Part shown: piece after piece, positions 25,492-36,298 of the stretch
Numbering within the stretch: position 1 is the stretch's first letter
Layout: each line of letters starts with the position of its first letter
Assembly: GCF_003990975.1 (NCBI RefSeq)
Contig: NZ_RZJR01000005.1
Location: 189,869 to 253,868, forward strand
DNA: 64,000 nt
From: Cohnella sp. AR92
GTDB taxonomy: Bacteria; Bacillota; Bacilli; Paenibacillales; Paenibacillaceae
Direction: 5' to 3'
The notes under the pieces: model-generated
What the model was told of the DNA's origin: nothing
The model's database searches: none
The model's input: only the letters and a program-made list of their open reading frames with translations
Position numbers and translations under genes: made by a program

Positions 25492-26655
25492 TTATTTATG
25501 AAGCATGTGGAACACTTGCTCGACGTCCTTGTCTCCGCGGCCGGACAGGTTGACGATAAGAATCCGATCCCGGCTCATCGTCGGCGCAAGCTTCTTGGCG
25601 TAGGCTACCGCATGCGCGCTCTCCAGAGCCGGAATGATTCCCTCGACGCGGGACAGCTCCTGGAAGGCTTCCAGCACTTCCTCATTGGTAACGGTCGCGT
25701 ATTCGGCGCGGCCCGTCACCTTCAGATGGCTATGCTCCGGTCCGATGCCCGGATAGTCGAGCCCGGCGGCGATCGAATACGTCTTCTTCGGCTGGCCCTC
25801 TTCGTCCAGCAGCACCAGGCACTTGAAGCCGTGAAGGATGCTCGGCACGCCTTGGGTCAAGGACGGCGCTTGGTCGGGTTCGACGCCGATCAGGCGGACG
25901 CTCGGCTCATCGATGTAGTGGGCGAACGCGCCGATCGCGTTGCTGCCGCCGCCTGCGCACGCCAGCACCGCATCCGGAAGACGTCCTTCCTTCTCGATGA
26001 TTTGACGCTTCGATTCTTCGCTGATGATCGATTGGAAGTGCTTGACCATGGTCGGGAAGGGATGCGGTCCGACGGCGGACCCGAGCAAGTAGAAGGTGTT
26101 CTTGTAGTTGCGGACCAGATCGTCCAGCGCCTCGTCCACCGCGTCCTTCAGGCGTCCTTGGCCCTTATGTACCGGAACGACCGTCGCGCCGAGAAGCTCC
26201 ATCCGGAACACGTTAAGCGCTTGGCGACGCGTATCCTCCGCTCCCATGTAGATCACGCATTCCATATTGAACATGGCGCAAGCCGTTGCCGTTGCGACAC
26301 CGTGCTGGCCTGCGCCCGTCTCTGCGATGATTCGCTTGGCGCCCATGCGCTTGGCGAGCAGAATCTGACCGATGGCGTTGTTGATCTTGTGCGCCCCCGT
26401 ATGGTTCAGGTCCTCGCGCTTCAGATAGATCTTGGCGCCGCCCCAAGCCTCGGTCAGCCGCTCCGCGTAGGTCAGCGGGTTCTCGCGGCCGACATATTCG
26501 CGCAAGTAGTAACGGAGCTCTTCCTTGAATTCCGGATCGTCCTTGAACTTGTAGAACTGCTCGCTCAAATAGTTCAGCACTTCCTGCAATTCCGGCGGAA
26601 CGAAGCTGCCTCCGAACTCTCCGAAGTATCCTTCTTGCTGCACCTGTTGGCTCAT
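25492..26655 (-). CDS. trpB: Tryptophan synthase beta chain
   Basis: TrpB is a PLP enzyme that condenses indole with serine to form tryptophan. The 387-residue protein starts like canonical TrpB1 ([16 protein letters not shown]) and has the PLP lysine K90 in [17 protein letters not shown], the glycine-rich phosphate loop AGGGSNAIG and SGRGDKD at the end. ATG 26655 has GGAGG 9 nt upstream; the frame continues only to a TTG too close to that site. No trpA or other trp gene is nearby, which is unusual for a TrpB1-type sequence. It may be a second copy or the only copy placed away from the trp operon. Confidence 0.95.
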   Translation of the reverse strand: MSQQVQQEGYFGEFGGSFVPPELQEVLNYLSEQFYKFKDDPEFKEELRYYLREYVGRENPLTYAERLTEAWGGAKIYLKREDLNHTGAHKINNAIGQILLAKRMGAKRIIAETGAGQHGVATATACAMFNMECVIYMGAEDTRRQALNVFRMELLGATVVPVHKGQGRLKDAVDEALDDLVRNYKNTFYLLGSAVGPHPFPTMVKHFQSIISEESKRQIIEKEGRLPDAVLACAGGGSNAIGAFAHYIDEPSVRLIGVEPDQAPSLTQGVPSILHGFKCLVLLDEEGQPKKTYSIAAGLDYPGIGPEHSHLKVTGRAEYATVTNEEVLEAFQELSRVEGIIPALESAHAVAYAKKLAPTMSRDRILIVNLSGRGDKDVEQVFHMLHK

Positions 26656-26730
26656 CTGCAAGCGCCTCCATTAGTGGTTATGGTATTTTTTTCTTTACCC
26701 ATCATACCAGAAATCTCGCCTTCGTTCGCC

Positions 26731-27150
26731 TTATTCGGCTTGAGAGAGCGAGAGAATAGGGTTAACCGCGAAGAGGGAATGAATATTGCCGTCCGGATCC
26801 GCGAAGAATCCCGTCGTATGCCCCCAGGACATCGGCTTCGGCTCCGTAATCGGCACGGCTCCCTTGGAGACGATCTCCTCATAAATCCGCCGGACGGCTT
26901 CCGGGGATTCGCACTCGAAATTCAGCTCGAACGCCTGCCCCTTGCGCTCTTCGATAAAGGAAGGATGCCCGTTCGTGTTGTCCGCCATCACCAGGATCGA
27001 ACAAATCGCAAGCCGAACTCCTTCGTTCGCCAATTCCACGTAATGATCTTCTTCTACGGCGATACGGAATCCCAACACATCCCGATAGAAGCTAGCCAAC
27101 CGGGAAACATGATTGGACAATACCGTTATCCCTTCTAATCGCACCCTCAT
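26731..27150 (-). CDS. VOC family (glyoxalase-like) protein
   Basis: The 139-residue protein contains two beta-alpha-beta-beta-beta modules of the vicinal oxygen chelate fold: LSNHVSRLASFYRDVLGFRI at the start and GHTTGFFADPDGNIHSLFA at the end. A histidine and glutamate pattern for metal binding is partial. ATG 27150 has AAAGGAG 9 nt upstream and is preferred to the longer frame. VOC members include glyoxalases, dioxygenases and drug-binding proteins, so the activity is open. It lies 75 nt ahead of trpB with no clear link. Confidence 0.85.
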   Translation of the reverse strand: MRVRLEGITVLSNHVSRLASFYRDVLGFRIAVEEDHYVELANEGVRLAICSILVMADNTNGHPSFIEERKGQAFELNFECESPEAVRRIYEEIVSKGAVPITEPKPMSWGHTTGFFADPDGNIHSLFAVNPILSLSQAE

Positions 27151-27399
27151 CTCGTAACTCTCCTTTGGTGGAAGCACCTCTTTGATCACCTCAATATCAC
27201 TTTAGAGTCTTTTTGTCCTTAAGTCACCCACTATCTGCTAAAGCATAGGTCGGGTTCGAGACATGGAATGCCGCGATGTTAAGCCAATAGCGCAACTGCG
27301 TTAAGCGAATGTAAAAAAACGGACTACGCCTTAATTCCCATACATTTCCGTGCGGGTAGTGTGCTAGAATAAGCCAAACAATCGGAGAGAGTGTGTGAC

Positions 27400-28236
27400 A
27401 TGACGGACATTACGTTTAAGGCCTATGCCATCACGAACGAGATCGACCTCAACAAAATCGCCATTCATTGCGGGATCCCCAAGAAGTTCACGTGGGAGGA
27501 GCCTCTCGCCCTGAAGGGCGAAGCTCTGGAGAAGATTCTGCAGAAGAAGGTCAACGATTCCCAGGAGGTGCTCGTCTTCTCCTTCGGAAGCGTCGTCTTC
27601 CTCAACGATGCCGCCAAAGAAGGGTTCCTGCCCTTCGTTCGTTACCTGCGGACGATCGAGCCGGACATCGACGAGAACGATGCCGACCGCTATACGGACG
27701 ATTACAGCCTTCGGACGGACGGCAAGGGCTTGACGGAGCTGACCGACGAATACGTCGTGGTTACCGAGATCGAACCGTTCCATCAGGAGCTGATCGCGAC
27801 GGTCCTGGCGAAGTCGGTCGCGCTGGAGAAGATCGAGGAGCAGCTCGGCAAGATCCACGACAAGCTGGAGAACATGATCGACCGGTTGGATAAGAGCAAT
27901 CTGCGGCTGGGCAAGAAGGAACTGGCGCGCACGACGGCATCCATCATGCGGCACGAATACAACACGATCTCCTATATCATGATTCTCGACAAACCGGACA
28001 TCACGTGGACGAGCAGCAGCGCGGGCGAGTTCTACGATCGGATGATGGAGTTCTTCGAGATGAACGACCGATACGCGATCATGAAAAGCAAGACGGAGGT
28101 GCTGTACCGCATCATGGACGGCTTCTCGACGATCAGCCACTCGATTCGCGGCCTGTTCGTGGAGTGGGTCATCGTCATCCTGATCGTGAGCGAGCTCGCG
28201 ATCGCCATTCTTCAGTTGATCGGTTGGATCGATTAA
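27400..28236 (+). CDS. RMD1/DUF155 family membrane protein
   Basis: A protein of about 278 residues whose last 25 residues (WVIVILIVSELAIAILQLIGWI) form one membrane helix. The body matches the DUF155/RMD1 pattern: LVFSFGSVVFLNDA near residue 60, a central helical region (ALEKIEEQLGKIHDKLENMIDRLDKSNLRLGK) and HSIRGLFVEWVIV before the membrane. Family knowledge: yeast Rmd1/Rmd8 and the mitochondrial RMND1 belong here; the bacterial members are uncharacterised. ATG 27400 follows GGAGAG by about 10 nt. An extended -10 box (TGCTAGAAT at 27362-27370) lies before it. The stop overlaps the convergent ligase gene by 4 nt. Confidence 0.8.
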   Translation: MTDITFKAYAITNEIDLNKIAIHCGIPKKFTWEEPLALKGEALEKILQKKVNDSQEVLVFSFGSVVFLNDAAKEGFLPFVRYLRTIEPDIDENDADRYTDDYSLRTDGKGLTELTDEYVVVTEIEPFHQELIATVLAKSVALEKIEEQLGKIHDKLENMIDRLDKSNLRLGKKELARTTASIMRHEYNTISYIMILDKPDITWTSSSAGEFYDRMMEFFEMNDRYAIMKSKTEVLYRIMDGFSTISHSIRGLFVEWVIVILIVSELAIAILQLIGWID

Positions 28237-29756
28237 ACAAGCCGTTTTCTATCCAGCTTCCCCAGGTGGGTATACGGCAGTTCCCTGGCGAAGACGATCT
28301 CTCTCGGCATCTGGTACCTCGCGAGCTTGGCCTGAAGCCACAGGCGCAGCTCCTCTTCCGTCGTTGCCGCCTGCGGTGCCAGCACGACGACAGCCTTGAG
28401 CCGCTCGCCGAACAGCTCGTCGCGGACGGCGATTACCGCCCCGTCCTCAACCCCAGGGTGGGCGAGCAGCGCTTGCTCCACTTCATAGGGATAGACGTTC
28501 TCGCCCGCCGAGACGATCATGCTGTCCGCTCTCCCGCATAGAAAATAGCGGCCGTGCTCGTTGCGGTAACCGAAATCCCCGGTTTCGATCCAGGCTTCGG
28601 CACGGTTCCGCATCGACCAGCGATTCCTGACGCAGATCTGGCCGACTAGGCCGACTTCAACCTGCTTCATCCGCTCGTCCATGACTTTCACGCGTCCTCC
28701 GCCGATTTTTGTGCCGATCGTTTCGGGGAACCGGGTTAATTCCTGCGCCGTGGCGATCGTAATCAGCCCCGTCTCCGAGGTGCCGTACAGGTTGTACAGC
28801 ACCTCTCCCAATCGCTCCAGCGTCTCCTTGGCCAGCTTGGGGCTAAGCTCCGCGCCGCCCGTAGCGATGCATCGCAGCGACTTCAGATCCTCCGCTCGGG
28901 TATTCAGCATCTTGCGGAGCATCAGAGGAACGACCGTCATCGCCTCGATCCGATGCTCTCGAACGATTCGGCAAGCGGCGTCCGCATCGAAGCCTGGCCG
29001 AATCACGACTTTCTTGCCCAAGGCGCAGAACAAGAGCAGGACCGCGATCCCGTAGCCGTGATAGATCGGAGTGGCGATGTACGCGCTGCTATGGCTCAGG
29101 ATTCGCAGCCTTGTAAGAAAGGTATAGAAGGGATCCAAGTAATTGAATAAGGAAGGCTTATGATACGCCTTTCTCGCTTGGCCCGTGGTGCCGCCGGTTA
29201 GAAGCGCCAACCTTCCGGACGAGGAGCGGCGCCTCTTCCGCTCCGGATGCCGGGCGATGCCGATCTCCTCCAACGCTTCGACGTCGCTCAGGAGCTTCGT
29301 TCCGTTAGAAGAAGACGGCTCCAGCAGCGCTTCCCGTTCCTCGTCATAGATCAACAGGTCGAAGCCGTTCCTTTCGAGAAGCCGGTTCAGCTGTTCCCCG
29401 CTCATCTCCGCATTCAGCAGGTAAAGATCCGCGCCCGTAGCGGACACCGCGTAAATCGCTCGGACCAGCAAAGCGTGGTTTCTGCACCATAACGCTGCCT
29501 TGCTGCCGCCCGACAGCCGGTACTTGTCCCTCAATGCCGCGGATAGCGCGTCGGATTGGACCAGCAGCTGACGATAGGTCAAGGTCTCCCGCTCGTCCGC
29601 GACCGCGGCCTTCTCCCCATGGACCCCCGCAGCGAACCGAAGCAGCGCCATGAGATTGATTCCGTCTTGAAGAATGGCTGCCGTCAACCGGCAAAGCGAC
29701 CGAGGCGAAAGCAGCTTGATTCGGTAAAGAACGTAGACCAGCTTTAGGATCTTCAT
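28233..29756 (-). CDS. AMP-dependent acyl-CoA synthetase/ligase family protein
   Basis: A 507-residue ANL-superfamily enzyme that should activate a carboxylic acid as acyl-AMP. The nucleotide loop is LLTGGTTGQARKAYH, followed by NLYGTSETG, the hinge aspartate region WIETGDFGYR and a C-terminal domain with the catalytic lysine region THLGKLDRKRL. ATG 29756 is preferred: it overlaps the upstream SDR stop by 4 nt (ATGA), showing translational coupling. Whether CoA or another acceptor takes the acyl group is unknown. The pair could activate and reduce or modify a fatty acid. Confidence 0.9.
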   Translation of the reverse strand: MKILKLVYVLYRIKLLSPRSLCRLTAAILQDGINLMALLRFAAGVHGEKAAVADERETLTYRQLLVQSDALSAALRDKYRLSGGSKAALWCRNHALLVRAIYAVSATGADLYLLNAEMSGEQLNRLLERNGFDLLIYDEEREALLEPSSSNGTKLLSDVEALEEIGIARHPERKRRRSSSGRLALLTGGTTGQARKAYHKPSLFNYLDPFYTFLTRLRILSHSSAYIATPIYHGYGIAVLLLFCALGKKVVIRPGFDADAACRIVREHRIEAMTVVPLMLRKMLNTRAEDLKSLRCIATGGAELSPKLAKETLERLGEVLYNLYGTSETGLITIATAQELTRFPETIGTKIGGGRVKVMDERMKQVEVGLVGQICVRNRWSMRNRAEAWIETGDFGYRNEHGRYFLCGRADSMIVSAGENVYPYEVEQALLAHPGVEDGAVIAVRDELFGERLKAVVVLAPQAATTEEELRLWLQAKLARYQMPREIVFARELPYTHLGKLDRKRLV

Positions 29757-30604
29757 GCCCGCTGCCCTTTGCGGCGCAGCTTTCTCGCATTTGAGGATTC
29801 CCAATACCTTCTGAACAGCACGGAAGCCAACTGGCCGACAATCAACCACCAGGGTTTGACGATTTTCTTCTTGGCATAGATGGAGCGGCCGATCATCCTC
29901 GCGGCGTGCTGCGGCGACATCGCCGGCATCTTCCGATAGGCGGCCGTCGGCTCGATCATGGGCGTTCTTACCAACGGGAGATAGATCGACGTCGTGAAGA
30001 CTCCCTTCGCATTCAATTCGGGGGCTGCCGATCGGAACCAGGCGTCGAAAGCGGCTTTGGATGCCTGATAAGCCGCCCAATTCGGGACGGGAAGCAGCAG
30101 GGCGTTGACGGTCGAGACGTTGATGATATGGCCTTGCTTGCGAACCAGCGTGGGAATGACCGATAAGAGCAGACGAACCGGCGCCAGATAGTTGATCGAG
30201 TTGGTACGGGTAAAGTCGTGATAACGGTCCAAGGATTGTTCGATCGATCGGCGGATGGAATGGCCTGCATTGCTTACGACGATATCCAGCCCGTCCGGGA
30301 GCCTCTCCAGAAAGCCGAGCAGCTCCGCCATCTCCTTCTCGTCCCGAAGATCGGCCGGGAATACGCTAACGCGCGCGGATTTCGTCTCGATCAGGTTCTT
30401 CATGGCGATCAGCTTGTCCGCTCGTCTGGCGACCAAGATCAGATGGACGTTCATCGCGGCCAGCAAATAAGCAAGCTGCTCTCCGATTCCGGAGCTTGCG
30501 CCCGTGATCAGGACCGTCTTGCCCTCCAGCTTGCGCGCGAGCTTCTGTCTATGGAAGGCAGCCTGCGGGAATAACAGGCGTTCGATTAGGCTGTAGGGTT
30601 GCAT
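29753..30604 (-). CDS. SDR family oxidoreductase coupled to the AMP-ligase
   Basis: This 283-residue SDR has an N-terminal amphipathic stretch (MQPYSLIERLLFPQAAFHRQ) before the cofactor motif TGASSGIG, then VSNAGH, NVSTVNA and YQASKAAFDAW. A C-terminal hydrophobic/basic tail (WWLIVGQLASVLFRRYW) suggests membrane association, as in SDRs that act on lipids. AAAGGAG lies 6 nt before ATG 30604. It is translationally coupled to the ligase gene, so the two probably work on the same acyl substrate. Confidence 0.88.
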   Translation of the reverse strand: MQPYSLIERLLFPQAAFHRQKLARKLEGKTVLITGASSGIGEQLAYLLAAMNVHLILVARRADKLIAMKNLIETKSARVSVFPADLRDEKEMAELLGFLERLPDGLDIVVSNAGHSIRRSIEQSLDRYHDFTRTNSINYLAPVRLLLSVIPTLVRKQGHIINVSTVNALLLPVPNWAAYQASKAAFDAWFRSAAPELNAKGVFTTSIYLPLVRTPMIEPTAAYRKMPAMSPQHAARMIGRSIYAKKKIVKPWWLIVGQLASVLFRRYWESSNARKLRRKGQRA

Positions 30605-30714
30605 GGAAGCTCCTTTCATGCCGATGGGGCAACGACGATGAAGGCACGGCGGCCGCTGCACGGCTGTCTCTGTCGAATTAGACGAAGGAACGGACTATTT
30701 TGACGATTGCCCTC

Positions 30715-30744
30715 GCTATAAGAATTCAACAACAGTTTTGTAAA
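30715..30744 (-). promoter_or_regulatory. Promoter of the SDR-ligase operon
   Basis: TTTACA (30744-30739), 18-bp spacer and TATAGC (30720-30715) on the - strand, about 110 nt before the start codon. The remaining bases to 30841 are AT-rich and hold no gene. Confidence 0.4.
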
Positions 30745-30841
30745 TCCTTTCCACATTGGCCGCCCCGTCTAAAAAAAGAGTTCGAAAAATAATCCGAAAG
30801 CTTCTGAGGGGCAGGACATTGTATAACCGTTAAAAATTATA

Positions 30842-30870
30842 TTTACAGGTTAACAAGAACGGTGTACACT
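30842..30870 (+). promoter_or_regulatory. Promoter of the MBL-fold gene
   Basis: TTTACA (30842-30847), 17-bp spacer and TACACT (30865-30870), about 50 nt before the start codon. Confidence 0.55.
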
Positions 30871-30922
30871 CCAATTATAACCAGTAAAACAACTTTTAAA
30901 GGTTATGAGGAAGGTGAAGCGC

Positions 30923-31666
30923 ATGTTGACCATTCAGAAGCTTCCATGGGCCGGCATTCTCGCGCAAGACGGAACGACCACGGTTGCGATCGACCCGATC
31001 TACCATTTTCCTTCGCATCTCGGTCAATCGCACGAAACGCTTTATCCGCTAAGCGAATTCGGGGCGGTCGATGCCGTGCTGGTCACCCATCATCACGGCG
31101 ACCATTTCGATCCGCAGGCCATTCGGGACTATTACGGCCGGGACATTCCGGTATACCTGCCGGAGGAATCCGTCGCCCTGGCGATCGAGGCGGGGCTGGA
31201 GAACGTTCACGGCGCGGCGCCGGGTCAGTCGTTCGCGATCGGCACGCTGCGCGCATTCGCCGCTCCGTCGGTGGACGGCACGGGGGACGCTCAAGTCGCA
31301 TGGATCGTAGAAGGCGGCGGCCGGAAGCTCATCCATGCCGGGGATACGCTCTGGCACGGGTATTGGTGGAAGATCGCCGCGGATTACGGTCCGTTCGATG
31401 CCGCTTGCCTTCCGGTGAACGGAGCCGTCCTTGAGCTTCCCCGAATGTCGCCGCCAAGCGGGCAGCCGATCTGCCTCACTCCGGAGCAAGCCGTGTCCGC
31501 GGCGGTTGTCCTCGGAGCGAAGACGCTGGTGCCGATTCACCACACGGCCGTCCATTTCCCTCCCGTCTATCGGCAAACGCCGGACATGATGAACCGTCTG
31601 ACGACAAGCGCACATGGTAAAATCGAACTGAGCGTGCTGACCACGAAATCCGAACTTATCCTATGA
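30923..31666 (+). CDS. MBL-fold metallo-hydrolase (UlaG-like)
   Basis: A metallo-beta-lactamase-fold hydrolase of 247 residues. The metal-binding motif is THHHGDHFD (H-x-H-x-D-H) and a later aspartate is in HAGDTLWHG; the C-terminal histidines are in PIHHTAVHFP. The arrangement matches YtnP/UlaG-like phosphodiester or lactone hydrolases, but the substrate is unknown. ATG 30923 has AGGAAGG 8 nt upstream and is preferred to 30905. The CGNR-protein gene follows after 66 nt, possibly in one transcript. Confidence 0.88.
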   Translation: MLTIQKLPWAGILAQDGTTTVAIDPIYHFPSHLGQSHETLYPLSEFGAVDAVLVTHHHGDHFDPQAIRDYYGRDIPVYLPEESVALAIEAGLENVHGAAPGQSFAIGTLRAFAAPSVDGTGDAQVAWIVEGGGRKLIHAGDTLWHGYWWKIAADYGPFDAACLPVNGAVLELPRMSPPSGQPICLTPEQAVSAAVVLGAKTLVPIHHTAVHFPPVYRQTPDMMNRLTTSAHGKIELSVLTTKSELIL

Positions 31667-31732
31667 CGGTTAGGCTTGCTTCCTTCGAGGAACGGCTACC
31701 CCGGCAATCCATCGCACCAGGAGATGAACATT

Positions 31733-32308
31733 ATGCTTCAGACCATCAACCGAATAGGCGGCCTCTTGTGGATCAACTTGGCCAACACCGTCCGCATGCA
31801 AGAGAAGAGCAGGACCGATCGGCTGCTCGACCCGCCTTCCTTATTGGAATGGCTCCGCGATAACGAGTTGCCGGATTCCGTACGAGAGCTTCCTCTTGAG
31901 CAGTTGCGCAAGGAGCTGACCGCGCTTCGGGAACTGTGCGATCGTGTCCTCGAAGATCTGGCCCGGCATGGCAAGTTGTCCGAACCGACCTATGATGCTC
32001 TCCAAGTCAGGGCCGAGAAGCTGATTGTCGGCGTGAAGCTGACGATGACCGGCGAAGGGCCGGACCTCGAATATACGGGCCGCAGCGGATCGGAGGCTTT
32101 GAGCCTGCTCGTTCTCCGATCCATTGCGGACACGCTGCGGACCGTCCCCGCGGAGCGCATCCGCAAATGCGAACACGAAGATTGCATTCTGCGCTTCGCG
32201 GACATCTCCAAGGGCGGAAGAAGACGCTGGTGCAGCATGGAGACCTGCGGCAACCGGCACAAAGCGGCTGAATTCTACGCGAAGAAAAAACAACAGGCTG
32301 AAGGTTAA
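31733..32308 (+). CDS. CGNR zinc finger protein (ABATE-like)
   Basis: A 191-residue protein ending in the CGNR zinc finger: RKCEHEDCILRFAD and RRRWCSMETCGNRHKAAEFY, with four cysteines for zinc and a basic tail. The N-terminal part is helical, as in stress-induced transcription regulators of the ABATE/CGNR group. Family proteins are thought to be DNA-binding regulators. ATG 31733 has AGGAG 9 nt upstream; an ATG nine bases earlier is too close to this site. It lies behind the MBL-fold gene, which may be its target or partner. Confidence 0.88.
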   Translation: MLQTINRIGGLLWINLANTVRMQEKSRTDRLLDPPSLLEWLRDNELPDSVRELPLEQLRKELTALRELCDRVLEDLARHGKLSEPTYDALQVRAEKLIVGVKLTMTGEGPDLEYTGRSGSEALSLLVLRSIADTLRTVPAERIRKCEHEDCILRFADISKGGRRRWCSMETCGNRHKAAEFYAKKKQQAEG

Positions 32309-32325
32309 ATGATCCTCAGCCTGTT
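32292..32325. terminator. Terminator overlapping the CGNR gene end, also serves glpD
   Basis: AACAGGCTGA (32292-32301) pairs with TCAGCCTGTT (32316-32325). On the - strand it is followed by GTTTTTTC, making it a good terminator for glpD; its other arm lies in the last codons of the CGNR gene. Confidence 0.75.
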
Positions 32326-32371
32326 CGTTCTTGCATGGCATAAAAGCCTTTAAAGCCAGCGGCAAGACGTT

Positions 32372-34024
32372 TTATATCGCCTCCGACGCCTCTCTCGCCA
32401 GTCGTTCCATCTCCTCCGCGTATAAGCCCCGCCGATCGTCCGTCCAGCCCGCGCGCTCCGCCATGGCGCCGATGATCGGCCTGCTCCATTGCCGGACCGA
32501 AGCGATATCGAAGAACAGCCATCCCGTTCGCCGAATCAGGAAGTCCTGCGGCCTAACAGCCATCTCTTCGTCCATCGCATACCACAGCTCGGCAGCGATC
32601 CGAAGCGGCAGCCCGTGACGGTCGGCCCATGCCGCCTTCTCGGGGTCCGCGGCAAACTCATACAGCGCATTCGCGTTCGATCCGTAGAATCTCGCGATTT
32701 CTTCGGCGTCTTTGGCGGAATATCCCCTCTTGATGCCCTCGGCCGTACGTTCCTTCACGAACCGTTCAAAGTTCTCCGAGCCGCCGACATCGCCGCCGGA
32801 GATTCGCAGCTCCTTGGTGCGGCAGCCTCCCGCAGCGCCGTTCCGCGCCCCCTCGGCAGCGAGCCGCTTCACGACGTCGTCGACGACCGATTCCGCCATT
32901 TTCCGATAACCCGTCAGCTTGCCTCCCGCTATGGAGATGAGCCCGGAAGGAGAGTGGAAGATCTCGTCGCGCCGCGAGATCTCCGAAGGATCCTTCCCTT
33001 CCTGTTGGATTAGGGGCCGCAGGCCCGCCCAGCTGGATTCGATATCGCTCTCCGTCAGCCTCAGATCCGGGAACATGAAGTTTGCCGCGTTCAGCAGATA
33101 CGCGCGGTCTTCTTGCGTCGCCGTCGGGCGATCGATCGCACCGGCGTAGTTGGTGTCCGTCGTGCCGAAATACGCCTTGCCCGCCCGCGGAATCGCGAAG
33201 ACCATTCGGCCGTCCGGCGTATCGAAGTACACGGCTTGCCGCAACGGGAATCGGGCCTTGTCGAAGACGAGATGCACGCCCTTGGTCAAACGCAGCGTCT
33301 TGCCGGTCTTAGAGCCGTCGAGCCGACGCAACTCGTCCACCCAAGGACCTGTCGCATTGACGACTTTGGCGGCCGTCACTTCGTAGCTTCCGCCGTCGAT
33401 CTCGTCGCGAACGGCAGCGCCCCTCAAGCGGCCTTCGTTGTCGTAAGTCAAGGAAGTCACGCGTGCGTAGTTGATCGCCAAGGCGCCGTATTCGACAGCC
33501 TTCTTGATGACTTCGATCGTCAAACGGGCGTCGTCCGTCCGGTATTCGACGTAATATCCTCCGCCCTTCAATCCGTTCTTCTTCAGCAACGGCTCTCTCC
33601 GAAGCGTCTCTTGGGCGCTCAGCATGGAACGGCGCTCGCTTCGCTTTACGCCCGCCAGTAAATCGTATATGCGCAGGCCGACCGAGGTCGACAGCTTGCC
33701 GAATGTCCCTCCCGCATAAAGCGGAAGCAGCATCCACTCCGGCGTCGTCACGTGCGGTCCGTTCTCGTAAACGATCGCGCGCTCCTTGCCTACTTCGGCG
33801 ACGACGCCGATCTCAAGCTGCTTCAGGTAACGCAGACCGCCATGAACCAGCTTCGTGGAGCGGCTGGATGTCCCCGCCGCGAAATCCTGCATCTCGACGA
33901 GCGCGACGCGGAGCCCCCTGCTTGCCGCGTCAAGGGCGATGCCCGCCCCGGTGATGCCTCCGCCGATGACAAGCAAGTCGACGGTTCGCCTGCTCATCTC
34001 CTTCAATATCTCATGCCTACCCAT
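32372..34024 (-). CDS. glpD: Aerobic glycerol-3-phosphate dehydrogenase
   Basis: GlpD is a membrane-associated FAD enzyme that oxidises glycerol 3-phosphate to DHAP and feeds electrons to quinone. The 550-residue protein has the N-terminal FAD motif VIGGGITGAGIALDAASRG, then SSRSTKLVHGGLRYL, and a C-terminal GlpD cap (FLIRRTGWLFFD). The length is normal. GGAGGGG lies about 7 nt before ATG 34024. It is third in glpP-glpK-glpD, separated from glpK by a terminator-containing leader that GlpP probably controls. Confidence 0.96.
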   Translation of the reverse strand: MGRHEILKEMSRRTVDLLVIGGGITGAGIALDAASRGLRVALVEMQDFAAGTSSRSTKLVHGGLRYLKQLEIGVVAEVGKERAIVYENGPHVTTPEWMLLPLYAGGTFGKLSTSVGLRIYDLLAGVKRSERRSMLSAQETLRREPLLKKNGLKGGGYYVEYRTDDARLTIEVIKKAVEYGALAINYARVTSLTYDNEGRLRGAAVRDEIDGGSYEVTAAKVVNATGPWVDELRRLDGSKTGKTLRLTKGVHLVFDKARFPLRQAVYFDTPDGRMVFAIPRAGKAYFGTTDTNYAGAIDRPTATQEDRAYLLNAANFMFPDLRLTESDIESSWAGLRPLIQQEGKDPSEISRRDEIFHSPSGLISIAGGKLTGYRKMAESVVDDVVKRLAAEGARNGAAGGCRTKELRISGGDVGGSENFERFVKERTAEGIKRGYSAKDAEEIARFYGSNANALYEFAADPEKAAWADRHGLPLRIAAELWYAMDEEMAVRPQDFLIRRTGWLFFDIASVRQWSRPIIGAMAERAGWTDDRRGLYAEEMERLAREASEAI

Positions 34025-34061
34025 TCCGACCCCTCCTCTTGATTGCCCTCTCCCGGAGCAA

Positions 34062-34124
34062 AAGAAAAGACCACGCTAACCGCTCCCCAGCAAGTGAACT
34101 GCCCCGGGAACCATTAGGTGGTCT
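34062..34124 (-). promoter_or_regulatory. glpD leader with intrinsic terminator, probable GlpP antitermination site
   Basis: AGACCAC (34124-34118) pairs with GTGGTCT (34074-34068), extended by CTAA/TTAG and an inner CCC/GGG, followed by TTTCTTTTG. It lies 44 nt before glpD. In B. subtilis GlpP with glycerol 3-phosphate allows read-through of such a terminator in the glpD leader, and glpP lies in this same cluster. Confidence 0.8.
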
Positions 34125-34170
34125 CTCCAATACTCCAACCGTTATTAACTTTGCGTAGATCATACCATCA

Positions 34171-36248
<2,078 letters not shown>

Positions 36249-36280
36249 TCGCTCCCCTCCTTTGTTCAAGCGATCTACTG

Positions 36281-36297
36281 GCAACAAAGCTTGTTGC
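36281..36297 (-). terminator. Small hairpin after the GH2 gene
   Basis: GCAACAA (36281-36287) pairs with TTGTTGC (36291-36297), loop AGC. There is no T tract, so it may only separate the glycosidase operon weakly from glpP. Confidence 0.35.
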
Positions 36298-36298
36298 T

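Noticed and set aside
25459..27138. Long open frame on the + strand (559 codons) opposite trpB and the VOC gene
   Set aside because: It is antisense to well-conserved genes, has no ribosome binding site and no family resemblance; long shadow frames are common in GC-rich coding DNA.
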